This document shows positions 1 to 8,069 of a stretch of 25,109 nucleotides of DNA, piece by piece. The notes beneath the pieces were generated by a model. That model was not told the DNA's origin and made no database searches. It saw only the letters and a program-made list of their open reading frames with translations. Source of the DNA: a virus; the IMG/VR virus record IMGVR_UViG_3300048694_000429, positions 1 through 25,109 of that record; one strand, given 5' to 3'. Both the position numbers and the translations under genes were made by a program. The stretch's first letter is position 1; each line of letters starts with the position of its first letter.

Positions 1-2111
1 CAAATATCAAAGCAATACAAGATCGCTTAAGTATCTTTGAAAAAAGACTTAGCGATATTTCAATGTTTCCCGGTCAAGATGCTGGCGGCGGTGAAACTAG
101 ACTTCGCGGTTTAGATGATATTGATCGCAGTACTATTGGAGATGGTAAGTATCTAAACTATAATGATACTACTAAGAAATTCCAGTTTAGTACATTATCT
201 GGCGGTGGCATTCAACAGGTTCAATCTGATTGGACACAAACAGATAATACTGAACCAAGCTTTATTAAAAATAAACCATCTATTCCATCATTAGATGGTT
301 ATGCAACTGAAACATATGTCACGACACGTGGATATATTACTAGCACAAGTCAACTTGTCAACGGATCATATACTGTATCATTAACATCTAGTGGGCAACT
401 ACAACTTCCAGTAATTACAACTGGTGGATATACTGGAGGATCTCTAGTTGCTGCAGGTGATCTAATCTTTAATGCTAATGGTAACTTATGGAAGTTTGGT
501 TCTGATGGTACATTAATTAGTCCATATAATGTAAAGATTACTACAGCAGGATTTCAATTCCCTGATTCTACCGTACAAACAACTGCATGGACTGGTATAG
601 GTTATGCTACAGAATCATATGTAACTACTGCAATCGCTAATGTTATTGGTGCAGCACCTGATGCATTAAATACTCTTAAAGAGATCGCAGACCAATTAGC
701 AGCAGATGAATCAGCAGTTAATTCATTGACAACTACAGTTGCTGGTAAAGTAAGCTTGACAGGTTCATATGCTAATCCATCATGGATTACATCTCTTGCT
801 GGTAACAAAGTAACTAATGCGGTATTAACTACTGATACTGGTACTGTTACAAATACAATGTTAGCAGGTAGTATTGCTAATGCTAAACTATCTAATAGTT
901 CAGTAACTATCAATGGAACAAGCATATCACTAGGTAGTAGCGCTACAGTAACCGCAGCCGCAGGTACACTAACTGGTACAACTTTAAACTCTACAGTAGT
1001 TACAAGTAGTTTAACCAGTGTAGGTACATTAAATGGTTTAACCGTTAGCGGTACAACAAATCTTGGTACCAATAGAGTAAACTATTTACAGGTCACAGGT
1101 GCAGGAACAGGGTACGAACCAACAATATCAGCACAGGGTACTGATACTAATATCAGTATAGCAATTAGTCCAAAGGGTGCTGGAGTAATAGCTACAATTG
1201 CTCCAGTGATAGTACATAATTCTACCGCATCAACATCAAGCGACACTGGAGCATTCATAGTTGATGGTGGTGTTGGTATTGGCGGCGCTGTAAATATTGC
1301 TGCTGCATCCACAGTTGTTAACAATATGGCAACTGACCACTATATTGCTTTTGGAACACACGGCAAAATATTTGATGATGGTAACTTACATATTCATGGT
1401 ATCACAGGATCTGTTTGGATTAATAGTTTAGATTCTAATCCAGTTAAGATTAATAATCAATATAATAGCGGCACAGGTGGAGGATTGGAAGTTACTGGTA
1501 CAACTGTTTCAAATGCCACAACAGCATTTAGAGCAGGTTCTGCCGCAATCAGTGGAGTGGCATTAGAGATACCATTCGAAGGCGCTATTCGTAGCACATA
1601 CAATGGTGCTAACAACAATATGTACTTTGACGTAAGTACAGGTGGCACATCGAATGGCACATTCCAGTTCCGTAGCTCTAGCAGTTATACCCCTTATATG
1701 ATCTTGGACGGTGATGGTCCCAAGGCAATAAGCGCTTATAAAGGCAAGAGGTTCAATGGAGCACTAAACGACGAAGTTAGTGTAGATAACTTAAAATATC
1801 GTGTGGCTAACAGTGGTGGTATTTTCCCTCAAGTTGAAAGCACTACTAGCGGTAACGTGGATATCTGTTGGTCAATAGTTGGCGTAGTATCAGGTATGGG
1901 CACAACGTCAAATGAAAATGCTGGCACATTGGTTGCAAATAATGCTTGGACAAGTCTATATACTTCACATGGTATGGACACACGTGGTGATAACCTAGTT
2001 GCCCACGTTGTAGACAAAGCGGCTGGCAAAATCTACCGCGTTACATTTATGGTTACTAATAACAGCGGTAACGCCACGGGCTACAGCATTGTAGTTGAAC
2101 GAATACTATAA
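1..2111 (+). CDS. Tail-fibre-like structural protein, 5' end outside window
   Basis: The frame is open from position 3, upstream of the first ATG at 63, so the gene probably starts before the window and only its C-terminal ~700 residues are seen. The protein is rich in Gly, Ser, Thr and Asn with low-complexity beta-type sequence. After ATG 63, residues ~16-36 (LRGLDDIDRSTIGDGKYLNY) match the 'LDDVDxSTxxDGKxLxYN' segments common in fibre and tail proteins of marine T4-like phages. Two YATE[T/S]YVTT segments (~79 and ~180) precede 'DALNTLKEIADQLAAD', a helical segment typical of tail-collar or fibre proteins. The C-terminus (~600-682) looks like a separate compact domain. Adhesin, fibre or baseplate wedge cannot be told apart; receptor binding is inferred. 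The next gene is the spanin pair, so this is probably the end of a late structural block. Confidence 0.75.
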   Translation, partial: NIKAIQDRLSIFEKRLSDISMFPGQDAGGGETRLRGLDDIDRSTIGDGKYLNYNDTTKKFQFSTLSGGGIQQVQSDWTQTDNTEPSFIKNKPSIPSLDGYATETYVTTRGYITSTSQLVNGSYTVSLTSSGQLQLPVITTGGYTGGSLVAAGDLIFNANGNLWKFGSDGTLISPYNVKITTAGFQFPDSTVQTTAWTGIGYATESYVTTAIANVIGAAPDALNTLKEIADQLAADESAVNSLTTTVAGKVSLTGSYANPSWITSLAGNKVTNAVLTTDTGTVTNTMLAGSIANAKLSNSSVTINGTSISLGSSATVTAAAGTLTGTTLNSTVVTSSLTSVGTLNGLTVSGTTNLGTNRVNYLQVTGAGTGYEPTISAQGTDTNISIAISPKGAGVIATIAPVIVHNSTASTSSDTGAFIVDGGVGIGGAVNIAAASTVVNNMATDHYIAFGTHGKIFDDGNLHIHGITGSVWINSLDSNPVKINNQYNSGTGGGLEVTGTTVSNATTAFRAGSAAISGVALEIPFEGAIRSTYNGANNNMYFDVSTGGTSNGTFQFRSSSSYTPYMILDGDGPKAISAYKGKRFNGALNDEVSVDNLKYRVANSGGIFPQVESTTSGNVDICWSIVGVVSGMGTTSNENAGTLVANNAWTSLYTSHGMDTRGDNLVAHVVDKAAGKIYRVTFMVTNNSGNATGYSIVVERIL

Positions 2112-2140
2112 CACTTAACGAATCATTTAAAGGAAACAAC

Positions 2141-2716
2141 ATGTTTTTACTATCATTTTTACCAGATTGGATATTCTATATCCTACTATTTTTAAGTGGT
2201 GCAGGATTATTTGTTGCCACATTCTTAGGTAAACTACCATTCATTGGTACATACGCTAAAGCAATCCAAATTGGTTCTGCGATCGTATTAGTATTCTCAA
2301 TCTACATGTGCGGCGGTATTGCCAATGAAGCCGGTTGGAGAGAGAAGGTGTTAAAGCAACAAGCAGAGATCGCACAGCTTAAACAAAAAGAAGCTGAAGT
2401 ATCAACTAAAGTTGTAACGAAGTATATAGATAAAATTACAGTCGTTAAGGAAAAGAACAATGAAATCGCAAAATTTATTAATCAAGACGCTGATGCTAAG
2501 TGTCAGCTGCCTAATTCTTTCAGCGTGCTCCACGACGCTGCCGCAAAAAACGAGCTTCCCGACCCCGCCCGAGCTACTGATGCGAGAGCCTCAGACATTA
2601 AACTTTCTGAAGCAACAAGCACCATCGTCAGCAACTACGGCGCCTGCAACCAAAACACCGAACAACTAAAGGCGTTGCAAGAATGGATTCGCGAGCAACA
2701 AAAGCTTAATCCATAA
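2141..2716 (+). CDS. Inner-membrane spanin (i-spanin, Rz-like)
   Basis: 191 aa. Start ATG 2141 is preceded by AAAGGA. Two hydrophobic segments (residues ~8-29 and ~42-60) are followed by a charged, Gln/Lys/Glu-rich coiled coil (~66-110) and a soluble C-terminal part with Cys ~116 and ~168. This is the plan of an i-spanin, which spans the periplasm and, with an o-spanin, fuses inner and outer membranes in the last step of Gram-negative host lysis. Classical Rz has one N-terminal membrane helix, so the second hydrophobic segment is odd and could be a hairpin anchor. The call rests mainly on the lipoprotein gene nested in its second half (2460-2669), the hallmark Rz/Rz1 arrangement. No endolysin or holin is visible nearby. 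Confidence 0.8.
   Translation: MFLLSFLPDWIFYILLFLSGAGLFVATFLGKLPFIGTYAKAIQIGSAIVLVFSIYMCGGIANEAGWREKVLKQQAEIAQLKQKEAEVSTKVVTKYIDKITVVKEKNNEIAKFINQDADAKCQLPNSFSVLHDAAAKNELPDPARATDARASDIKLSEATSTIVSNYGACNQNTEQLKALQEWIREQQKLNP
2460..2669 (+). CDS. Outer-membrane spanin lipoprotein (o-spanin, Rz1-like), nested
   Basis: 69 aa, entirely inside the i-spanin gene in the +1 frame. ATG 2460 has AAGGA 8 nt upstream. N-terminus: Lys2, then a hydrophobic stretch ending in lipobox L20-S21-A22-C23, the site for lipid attachment and signal peptidase II cleavage. The ~47-residue mature part is rich in Pro, Ser, Thr and Ala, as expected for Rz1-type proteins that sit in the outer membrane and bind the i-spanin C-terminus. 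The host-frame codons over 2510-2660 are unusually C-rich, consistent with two reading frames being constrained together. The family is recognised by architecture, not by sequence identity. Confidence 0.85.
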   Translation: MKSQNLLIKTLMLSVSCLILSACSTTLPQKTSFPTPPELLMREPQTLNFLKQQAPSSATTAPATKTPNN

Positions 2717-2748
2717 AATAATATTTTTATAAGTAATTAAACCTGCTA

Positions 2749-2777
2749 TGTACTTTTACAAGCAGGCGTGGTATAAT
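2749..2777 (+). promoter_or_regulatory. Promoter P1 upstream of nrdA
   Basis: -35 TGTACT, 17 bp, extended -10 GTGGTATAAT. Transcription should begin about 2784, giving a ~25 nt leader with GGAG at 2792-2795 before nrdA ATG 2810. A CCTGC/GCAGG inverted repeat flanks the -35 hexamer (about 2742-2765). Confidence 0.8.
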
Positions 2778-2809
2778 ATACTTCTGATTTTTGGAGTTTT
2801 TTATAGTAA

Positions 2810-5110
2810 ATGCATAATATTAATGTAACAAAAAGAGATGGTCAAGCAGAACCATTCGATGTAAATAAGATTCATAAAGTTTTAGAATGGGCTACAGAAG
2901 GAATTAATGGAGTCTCAATCAGCGAGATTGAACTTAAAGCCAATATTCAAATCAATGATGGCATGAAGACAGATGACATCCATGAATTATTAATTAAATC
3001 ATCTGCTGAATTAATATCTGAACATACACCAAACTATCAATATGTTGCTGCGCACTTAGTTAATTATAAGTTACGTAAACAGGTTTATGGACAATATGAA
3101 CCATCATCATTAATCTCTATCACTACTAAAAATGTAGAAAAGGGTGTATATGATGGTCAGGTTCTAAAAGATTATAGTGAACAAGAGTTCGATCAACTAG
3201 ATCGTCATATTAAACATGATCGTGATAATGAATTTACGTATGTTGGCATGGAACAATTTCGTGGAAAGTACTTAGTACAAGATCGCTTGACTAAAGTACC
3301 ATATGAAACACCACAGATATTGTACATGCTTATCTCGATGAATCTCTTTATGAATTATCCAAGAGATACTCGTTTGAGATATGTAAAGGAGTATTACGAT
3401 GCAATATCTCAGTTCTATATTAGTCTACCTACCCCAATCATGGCTGGACTTCGCACTCCTACTCGCCAGTTTAGTAGCTGTGTCCTTATTGAGTCAGATG
3501 ATTCTCTTGACTCCATCAATTCGACGTCGACTTCCATTGTCCGTTATATTTCTAAAAAGGCTGGCATTGGTATCGGCGCTGGTAGCATTCGTGCTATTGG
3601 TAGTCGTATCGGCGACGGTAGTGTTGTTCACACCGGTCTTATCCCATTCCTCAAGTATTTCCAAGCTGCCGTAAAATCATGTTCACAAGGCGGTGTACGT
3701 GGTGGTGCTGCAACAATTTATATGCCAATTTGGCATCTCGAGTTTGAAAATCTAATTGTATTAAAGAACAATAAGGGTACAGAAGAAACTCGTGTACGTC
3801 ATATGGATTATTGTTTCCAATTTAATAAGACGATGTATGAACGTCTATTGACAGGTGGTAACATTACTCTATTTTCTCCAGATGAAGTTCCTGATTTATA
3901 TGAAGCATTCTATGCAGATCAGGATAAGTTCAAACAACTCTATGAGTCTTATGAACGTAAAGAAGGTATTCGTAAGAAGATTTTACCAGCAATGGAAGTC
4001 TTTACACAGTTCTTAACAGAACGTAAAGATACTGGTAGAATTTATTTGATGAACGTAGATCATGCTAATAGTCATGGTGCATTTATTCCAGAGAAAGCAC
4101 CCATTCGTATGTCTAATCTATGTTGTGAAATCGATTTACCAACTAAGCCATTAACTTCAGCGGAGGATGAAAATGGAGAGATCAGTTTGTGCACTTTGTC
4201 AGCCATTAACTGGGGACTCATCAACGAACCAAGAGAATTCGAAAAGTATTGCGACCTCTCAGTCAGAGGCCTCGATGCGCTACTCGACTATCAATGGTAC
4301 CCAGTTAAAGCAGCGGAAAGATCAACGCAAAATCGCCGCCCTCTTGGTAACGGCATCATCAACCTCGCATACTTCCTTGCAAAACGAGGACTTAAGTACG
4401 ATGACGCAGCACTCCCAGTAATTGATGAGTATGCAGAAGCATGGTCATATTATTTGATTAAAGCGTCTGTACAACTTGCTAAAGAGAAGGGTGCATGTCC
4501 ATTATCTGGTGAAACTAAATACTCTCGTGGAGAAACACCAAATAATACATATAAGAAAGAAGTTGATGAATTAATCCCACATCAAGAACGTATGGATTGG
4601 TTCGATCTACGTCAAGACTTAATTCATTTTGGTATTCGCAACTCTACTTTAATGGCTTTGATGCCTGCAGAAACATCTGCACAAATTAGTAACTCTACTA
4701 ATGGCATTGAACCACCACGCGCATTAGTGTCATTCAAACAATCTAAAGATGGTGTGATGGCACAGGTTGTACCAGGTTATCACAAGCTACGTAATCAATA
4801 CGATTTATTGTGGAACCAAAAATCTCCTGAAGGTTACCTAAAGATCTGTGCTGTCTTACAGAAGTACATCGATCAAGGTATTTCTGTCAATACTTCTTAT
4901 AATCCAGAAAATTATGAAGACCATAAAGTGTCTATGTCAGATATGATTAAACACTTGGTTATGTTTTATAAGTATGGTGGTAAGCAACTGTATTATTTCA
5001 ATACTTATGATGGTGCTGGTGAGTTACACGAAAAAGAATTCAAGGCAATTGAAGCGCAACTTACTGAGCCAGTAGAAGGTGAAGAAGACTGCGAATCATG
5101 CAAGATATAA
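2810..5110 (+). CDS. nrdA: Ribonucleoside-diphosphate reductase, class Ia, large (alpha) subunit
   Basis: 766 aa, full length for the family. It reduces ribonucleoside diphosphates to deoxy forms with NrdB, feeding phage DNA synthesis. The N-terminal ~95 residues look like an ATP-cone (V-x-K-R-D-G start). Active-site residues line up with E. coli NrdA: C224 (FSSC), the N436-L-C438-C-E440 loop with the radical Cys and Asn/Glu, and C461 (SLCTLSAIN), which pairs with C224. The C-terminus ends DCESCKI, the mobile Cys pair re-reduced by glutaredoxin; only two residues separate the Cys. Its last 13 bases overlap the next start. Third-position base use changes sharply in two stretches, ~3435-3680 and ~4160-4420, which encode the catalytic core (see findings). 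Confidence 0.97.
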   Translation: MHNINVTKRDGQAEPFDVNKIHKVLEWATEGINGVSISEIELKANIQINDGMKTDDIHELLIKSSAELISEHTPNYQYVAAHLVNYKLRKQVYGQYEPSSLISITTKNVEKGVYDGQVLKDYSEQEFDQLDRHIKHDRDNEFTYVGMEQFRGKYLVQDRLTKVPYETPQILYMLISMNLFMNYPRDTRLRYVKEYYDAISQFYISLPTPIMAGLRTPTRQFSSCVLIESDDSLDSINSTSTSIVRYISKKAGIGIGAGSIRAIGSRIGDGSVVHTGLIPFLKYFQAAVKSCSQGGVRGGAATIYMPIWHLEFENLIVLKNNKGTEETRVRHMDYCFQFNKTMYERLLTGGNITLFSPDEVPDLYEAFYADQDKFKQLYESYERKEGIRKKILPAMEVFTQFLTERKDTGRIYLMNVDHANSHGAFIPEKAPIRMSNLCCEIDLPTKPLTSAEDENGEISLCTLSAINWGLINEPREFEKYCDLSVRGLDALLDYQWYPVKAAERSTQNRRPLGNGIINLAYFLAKRGLKYDDAALPVIDEYAEAWSYYLIKASVQLAKEKGACPLSGETKYSRGETPNNTYKKEVDELIPHQERMDWFDLRQDLIHFGIRNSTLMALMPAETSAQISNSTNGIEPPRALVSFKQSKDGVMAQVVPGYHKLRNQYDLLWNQKSPEGYLKICAVLQKYIDQGISVNTSYNPENYEDHKVSMSDMIKHLVMFYKYGGKQLYYFNTYDGAGELHEKEFKAIEAQLTEPVEGEEDCESCKI

Positions 5111-5259
5111 AAGAATTAGCTATAAAAAGATATGAGATCTGTTCTACTTGTCCTAGAAAAACAGATCTTTTAAAAGTTGAACGTTGTAAAGAATGTGGGT
5201 GTGTACTGTTATTAAAGATAATAGTACCAAGTTTTAAATGTCCGCTAGGGAAATGGTAA
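5098..5259 (+). CDS. Small Cys-rich protein between nrdA and nrdB
   Basis: 53 aa. ATG 5098 lies inside the end of nrdA in another frame, and the stop at 5257-5259 directly abuts nrdB ATG 5260. Six Cys are arranged C-x2-C (residues ~15 and 18), then C-x2-C-x-C (~30, 33, 35) and a final CPLGKW close to the C-terminus, which suggests a small metal-binding or redox fold. Small proteins with a CxxCGC...CPxGKW ending are common in T4-like phages but I know no assigned function. Its exact placement inside the nrd operon suggests it is co-translated with the reductase and may bind or re-reduce it; that is inference only. Confidence 0.8.
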   Translation: MQDIKELAIKRYEICSTCPRKTDLLKVERCKECGCVLLLKIIVPSFKCPLGKW

Positions 5260-6381
5260 ATGTCAGTATTCAAAATAAAAAGTAAAAGTCACCTTGAATC
5301 TCCGATGTTCTTCGGTGAACCAGTAGATATAGCACGTTATGATGCGGTACGATACTCACAATTTGAAAAGTTAACTGACAAACAACTTGGTTTCTTTTGG
5401 AGACCAGAAGAGATGGACCTATCGAAGGATCGTAAAGACTTTCATGATCTAAACGAATATGAACAACACATCTTTACATCAAACCTTAAGCGACAGATCT
5501 TATTAGACTCTGTACAAGGTCGTTCACCAAATCTAGCATTTTTACCAATGGCATCTGTGCCAGAACTTGAAGTGATGGTCGAAACGTGGGCATTCTTTGA
5601 GACAATTCATTCACGTTCATATACACATATTATTCGTAATGTTTATGCAAACCCTTCAAAAGTATTTGATGAGATTAAAACAATTCAACCTATCCTCGAT
5701 TGCGCTCATGATATTAGCGTTTATTATGATGACTTTATTTCTTACAGTCGTTATTATGAAATGCTTGGACTCGGAGATCATACGGTCAACGGCGAAACTA
5801 TACGCATCGATTTATATGAACTGAAGAAGAAATTATTCTTGTGCTTAATGAGCGTATACATACTTGAAGGTATTCGCTTCTATGTTTCATTTGCCTGTTC
5901 ATGGGCATTTGCTGAACTCAAAAAGATGGAAGGTAATGCAAAGGTAATTAAGTTTATCGCTCGTGATGAGAACACTCACCTAGCTGCTAGCACTTCTATC
6001 ATTAAACATCTTATCAAAGATGATAAAGACTTTGTTCAGATTCGTCAAGAGACTGAGAAACAAGTGATGGATATGTTTACTTCAGCCATTGAACAAGAAA
6101 AAGATTGGGCTAAATACTTATTTAAAGACGGTTCAATGATTGGTTTAAATGAAAAGTTATTAGCTGACTATGTAGAATGGATTGGTTGTCGTCGCATGCG
6201 TGCATTGTCATATCATTGTCCATACACCGTGTCACAGTCTAATCCTCTTCCATGGACAGAGAAGTGGATTGGTGGTGGTAACGTTCAAGTTGCACCACAA
6301 GAAACAGAAATTACAAGTTATATTACAGGTGGAGTCAAGCAAGATATCTCCGCTGATACACTAAAAGGTCTATCACTATGA
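5260..6381 (+). CDS. nrdB: Ribonucleoside-diphosphate reductase, class Ia, small (beta) subunit
   Basis: 373 aa, normal length. It houses the di-iron centre and tyrosyl radical that activates NrdA. Ligands and radical site line up with E. coli R2: D83 (LLDSVQGRSP), E114 and H117 in FFETIHSRSY, and radical Tyr121 in the same segment; the second E-x2-H half-site is in 'RDENTHLA' near residue 240. So it is a classical NrdB (subclass Ia) that keeps the tyrosine. ATG 5260 follows the upstream stop without a gap, and the end overlaps the glutaredoxin start by 4 nt (ATGA). Confidence 0.97.
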   Translation: MSVFKIKSKSHLESPMFFGEPVDIARYDAVRYSQFEKLTDKQLGFFWRPEEMDLSKDRKDFHDLNEYEQHIFTSNLKRQILLDSVQGRSPNLAFLPMASVPELEVMVETWAFFETIHSRSYTHIIRNVYANPSKVFDEIKTIQPILDCAHDISVYYDDFISYSRYYEMLGLGDHTVNGETIRIDLYELKKKLFLCLMSVYILEGIRFYVSFACSWAFAELKKMEGNAKVIKFIARDENTHLAASTSIIKHLIKDDKDFVQIRQETEKQVMDMFTSAIEQEKDWAKYLFKDGSMIGLNEKLLADYVEWIGCRRMRALSYHCPYTVSQSNPLPWTEKWIGGGNVQVAPQETEITSYITGGVKQDISADTLKGLSL

Positions 6382-6620
6382 CACACGAATGGATTGTATA
6401 TAGCAGAACAGTATGTCCTTATTGTACACAAGCTAAAGCATTACTTGAGTCTAAAGGCATTGAATATACTGAAATTAATATCGATAAAAATGCAGCAGGT
6501 AGAGATCTACTTGTTGAACAAGGTTTACGATCAGTACCACAAATTTATCATAAATCAGAATTGATCGGAGGATTTGATAAATTAAAAATCTGGTTTGATT
6601 TAAAAGAACAGAGTTTATGA
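6378..6620 (+). CDS. Glutaredoxin
   Basis: 80 aa thioredoxin-fold protein with the classical glutaredoxin active site C13-P-Y-C16, a cis-Pro segment RSVPQIY and the GG of the glutathione-binding region (LIGGFDK). It passes electrons from glutathione to the C-terminal Cys pair of NrdA. ATG 6378 overlaps the nrdB stop (ATGA), and its own stop overlaps the next start, so it is translationally coupled in the nrd operon. Confidence 0.95.
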   Translation: MTHEWIVYSRTVCPYCTQAKALLESKGIEYTEINIDKNAAGRDLLVEQGLRSVPQIYHKSELIGGFDKLKIWFDLKEQSL

Positions 6621-6802
6621 CAAAGAAAACACTAGAATGTACTACGTGTAGTATAGAAGCAACGATCGAATATGATTACGATCAGGTTACAGAGGAACCA
6701 ATGTTTTGTCCGTTTTGTGGATCATCATATATAGAAGAGGATGAAGATTACGACCTCTTAAAGGACAATATATTTGATGATGACATGGACATACAATGGT
6801 AA
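6617..6802 (+). CDS. Small acidic zinc-ribbon protein, unknown function
   Basis: 61 aa. ATG 6617 overlaps the glutaredoxin stop. Two C-x2-C knuckles (C8/C11 and C31/C34) predict a one-zinc ribbon, followed by a strongly acidic C-terminus (EEDEDYD, FDDDMD). Acidic tails of this kind occur in nucleic-acid mimics and polymerase-binding proteins but nothing here shows the target. It overlaps the next gene by 26 nt. Confidence 0.75.
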   Translation: MTKKTLECTTCSIEATIEYDYDQVTEEPMFCPFCGSSYIEEDEDYDLLKDNIFDDDMDIQW

Positions 6803-7193
6803 ACCATACGAACTAGGAGAACAAACACATAAAGATGTTTATGGATTTGTTTATCTAATTACTGATACTACCACACAAAAACAATACGTTGGTAAAAAAC
6901 TATTTTGGTCTAGTAAGACTAAACAAGTAAAAGGAAAGAAGAAAAGACTCAAAGTAGAATCTGACTGGAAGACATACTTTGGATCTAACAAAGTTTTACT
7001 TGAAGAAATAGCAGAGAACGGCGAAGATCGATATAAACGAGAAATCTTACATCTGTGTGCAGGAAAAGGTGAATGTAACTATTTAGAAGCCTATGAGCAG
7101 TTCACCAGAGGTGTTCTAACTAGCAAAGAATATTACAATGATTGGATTATGGTTAAAGTGCACAGAGCCCACATAAAGGGTTTACAGCAGTAA
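6777..7193 (+). CDS. GIY-YIG-like nuclease, possible free-standing homing endonuclease
   Basis: About 138 aa. Residues near the N-terminus, YGFVYLI...QYVGKK, fit the GIY-YIG core (G-[VI]-Y then Y-[VI]-G with a following basic residue), with Lys/Arg-rich sequence after it, a conserved 'ESDWKTYFGSN' segment and 'KREILHLC' around residue 95. This family is widespread in T4-like phages and often called a Seg-like or putative endonuclease. Possible starts are TTG 6774 and ATG 6777 or 6780; AAGGA at 6761-6765 is 8 nt from the TTG and 11 nt from ATG 6777. It sits between the nrd genes and the RNase H gene, positions where phage homing nucleases are often found. Activity is inferred; the catalytic Arg and Glu were not assigned with certainty. 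Confidence 0.7.
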   Translation: MMTWTYNGKPYELGEQTHKDVYGFVYLITDTTTQKQYVGKKLFWSSKTKQVKGKKKRLKVESDWKTYFGSNKVLLEEIAENGEDRYKREILHLCAGKGECNYLEAYEQFTRGVLTSKEYYNDWIMVKVHRAHIKGLQQ

Positions 7194-7209
7194 AAAATTA
7201 TGGTATAAT
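7181..7209 (+). promoter_or_regulatory. Promoter P2 for rnh, predicted leaderless
   Basis: TTTACA, 17 bp, TATAAT preceded by TGG. The ATG of the next gene starts 6 nt after the -10 hexamer, so transcription should begin at or within a base or two of the start codon. The promoter lies over the end of the preceding gene. Confidence 0.8.
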
Positions 7210-7215
7210 TACATT

Positions 7216-8067
7216 ATGATACTAATTGACTTCTCTCAAATCTCTATTGCAGCATTCTATGCTCAGCCAAATGCTGAGTTAACAGAAGGGTTCTTGCGTC
7301 ATCTAATTCTAAATACTATTAGAATGTATTCTAAAAAATATAAAGCAGAATACGGACAAATTGTATTAGCGTGTGATGGTGGTAATTCTTGGCGCAAGAG
7401 TATTTTTCCACAATATAAAGCTAATCGCAAGAAAGCGCGTGAACAATCTACAATGGATTGGAATCTCTTCTTTGAATTATTGAACATGATTAGAGATGAG
7501 ATTAAAGAAAACTTTCCATATAAAGTAGTTCATATAGATCGTACTGAAGCAGATGATGTAATTGCTGTATTGATTGAGCAAACACAAGAGTTTGGTAAGA
7601 ATGAACCCGTGATGATTATTTCTTCTGATGGAGACTTTATACAACTTCATAAGTTTAAGAATGTTAAACAGTTCTCGCCAATCCAAAAGAAAGTCGTCAC
7701 AGACTCAAACCCTCATTTATACCTGTTTGAGCACATCATTCGTGGCGATAGCGGGGATGGTATCCCTAATATTCTTTCTGCAGATTCTACTTTTGTGGAT
7801 GGCGGTAGACAAACTCCTATTAGTAAAAAGAAAATTGATGGATGGTTGGAAAAAGCTGAAGACCTTAAATCAGCAATGAATGAAGAGACATTTAGAAACT
7901 ATCAACGTAATAAGCAATTAATTGATCTATCGATGATCCCACAAAACATTAAGGACGGGATTATAAATACATACGAAGAGCAAACCGTTGCACCTCGTGC
8001 AAAGATCTTAGATTATTTAATTAAGAAACGTTGCAAAATGTTAGTTGATTCAGTACAAGAGTTTTAA
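7216..8067 (+). CDS. rnh: RNase H-type 5'-3' nuclease (T4 Rnh/FEN family)
   Basis: 283 aa, slightly short of T4 Rnh (~305). It removes RNA primers and flaps from lagging strands during phage replication. Acidic metal-binding clusters of the FEN family are all visible: D5 (ILIDFSQ), D54 in ACDGGNSWR with R60, E111-A-D113-D114, S137-D138-G-D140-F-I-Q-L, and G177-D178-S-G-D181-G-IPN. No Shine-Dalgarno sequence precedes ATG 7216; the promoter -10 ends 6 nt upstream, so a leaderless message is predicted. The next gene begins 2 nt after its stop. Confidence 0.93.
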   Translation: MILIDFSQISIAAFYAQPNAELTEGFLRHLILNTIRMYSKKYKAEYGQIVLACDGGNSWRKSIFPQYKANRKKAREQSTMDWNLFFELLNMIRDEIKENFPYKVVHIDRTEADDVIAVLIEQTQEFGKNEPVMIISSDGDFIQLHKFKNVKQFSPIQKKVVTDSNPHLYLFEHIIRGDSGDGIPNILSADSTFVDGGRQTPISKKKIDGWLEKAEDLKSAMNEETFRNYQRNKQLIDLSMIPQNIKDGIINTYEEQTVAPRAKILDYLIKKRCKMLVDSVQEF

Positions 8068-8069
8068 AT

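Noticed and set aside
602-2029. Several minus-strand ORFs opposite the tail-fibre gene
   Set aside because: Antisense shadows of a repetitive Thr/Val-rich coding sequence, without start signals.
3399-3674. 91-residue hydrophobic ORF inside nrdA, other frame
   Set aside because: It coincides with the C-rich codon patch of nrdA, has no own ribosome site and nrdA catalytic residues are encoded in the main frame.
4167-4421. 84-residue ORF inside nrdA, other frame
   Set aside because: Also within a C-rich patch; no recognisable domain and no start signal.
7962-7969. T4-type late promoter TATAAATA
   Set aside because: A single match, inside the RNase H gene and ~100 nt from the next start; likely chance in AT-rich DNA.
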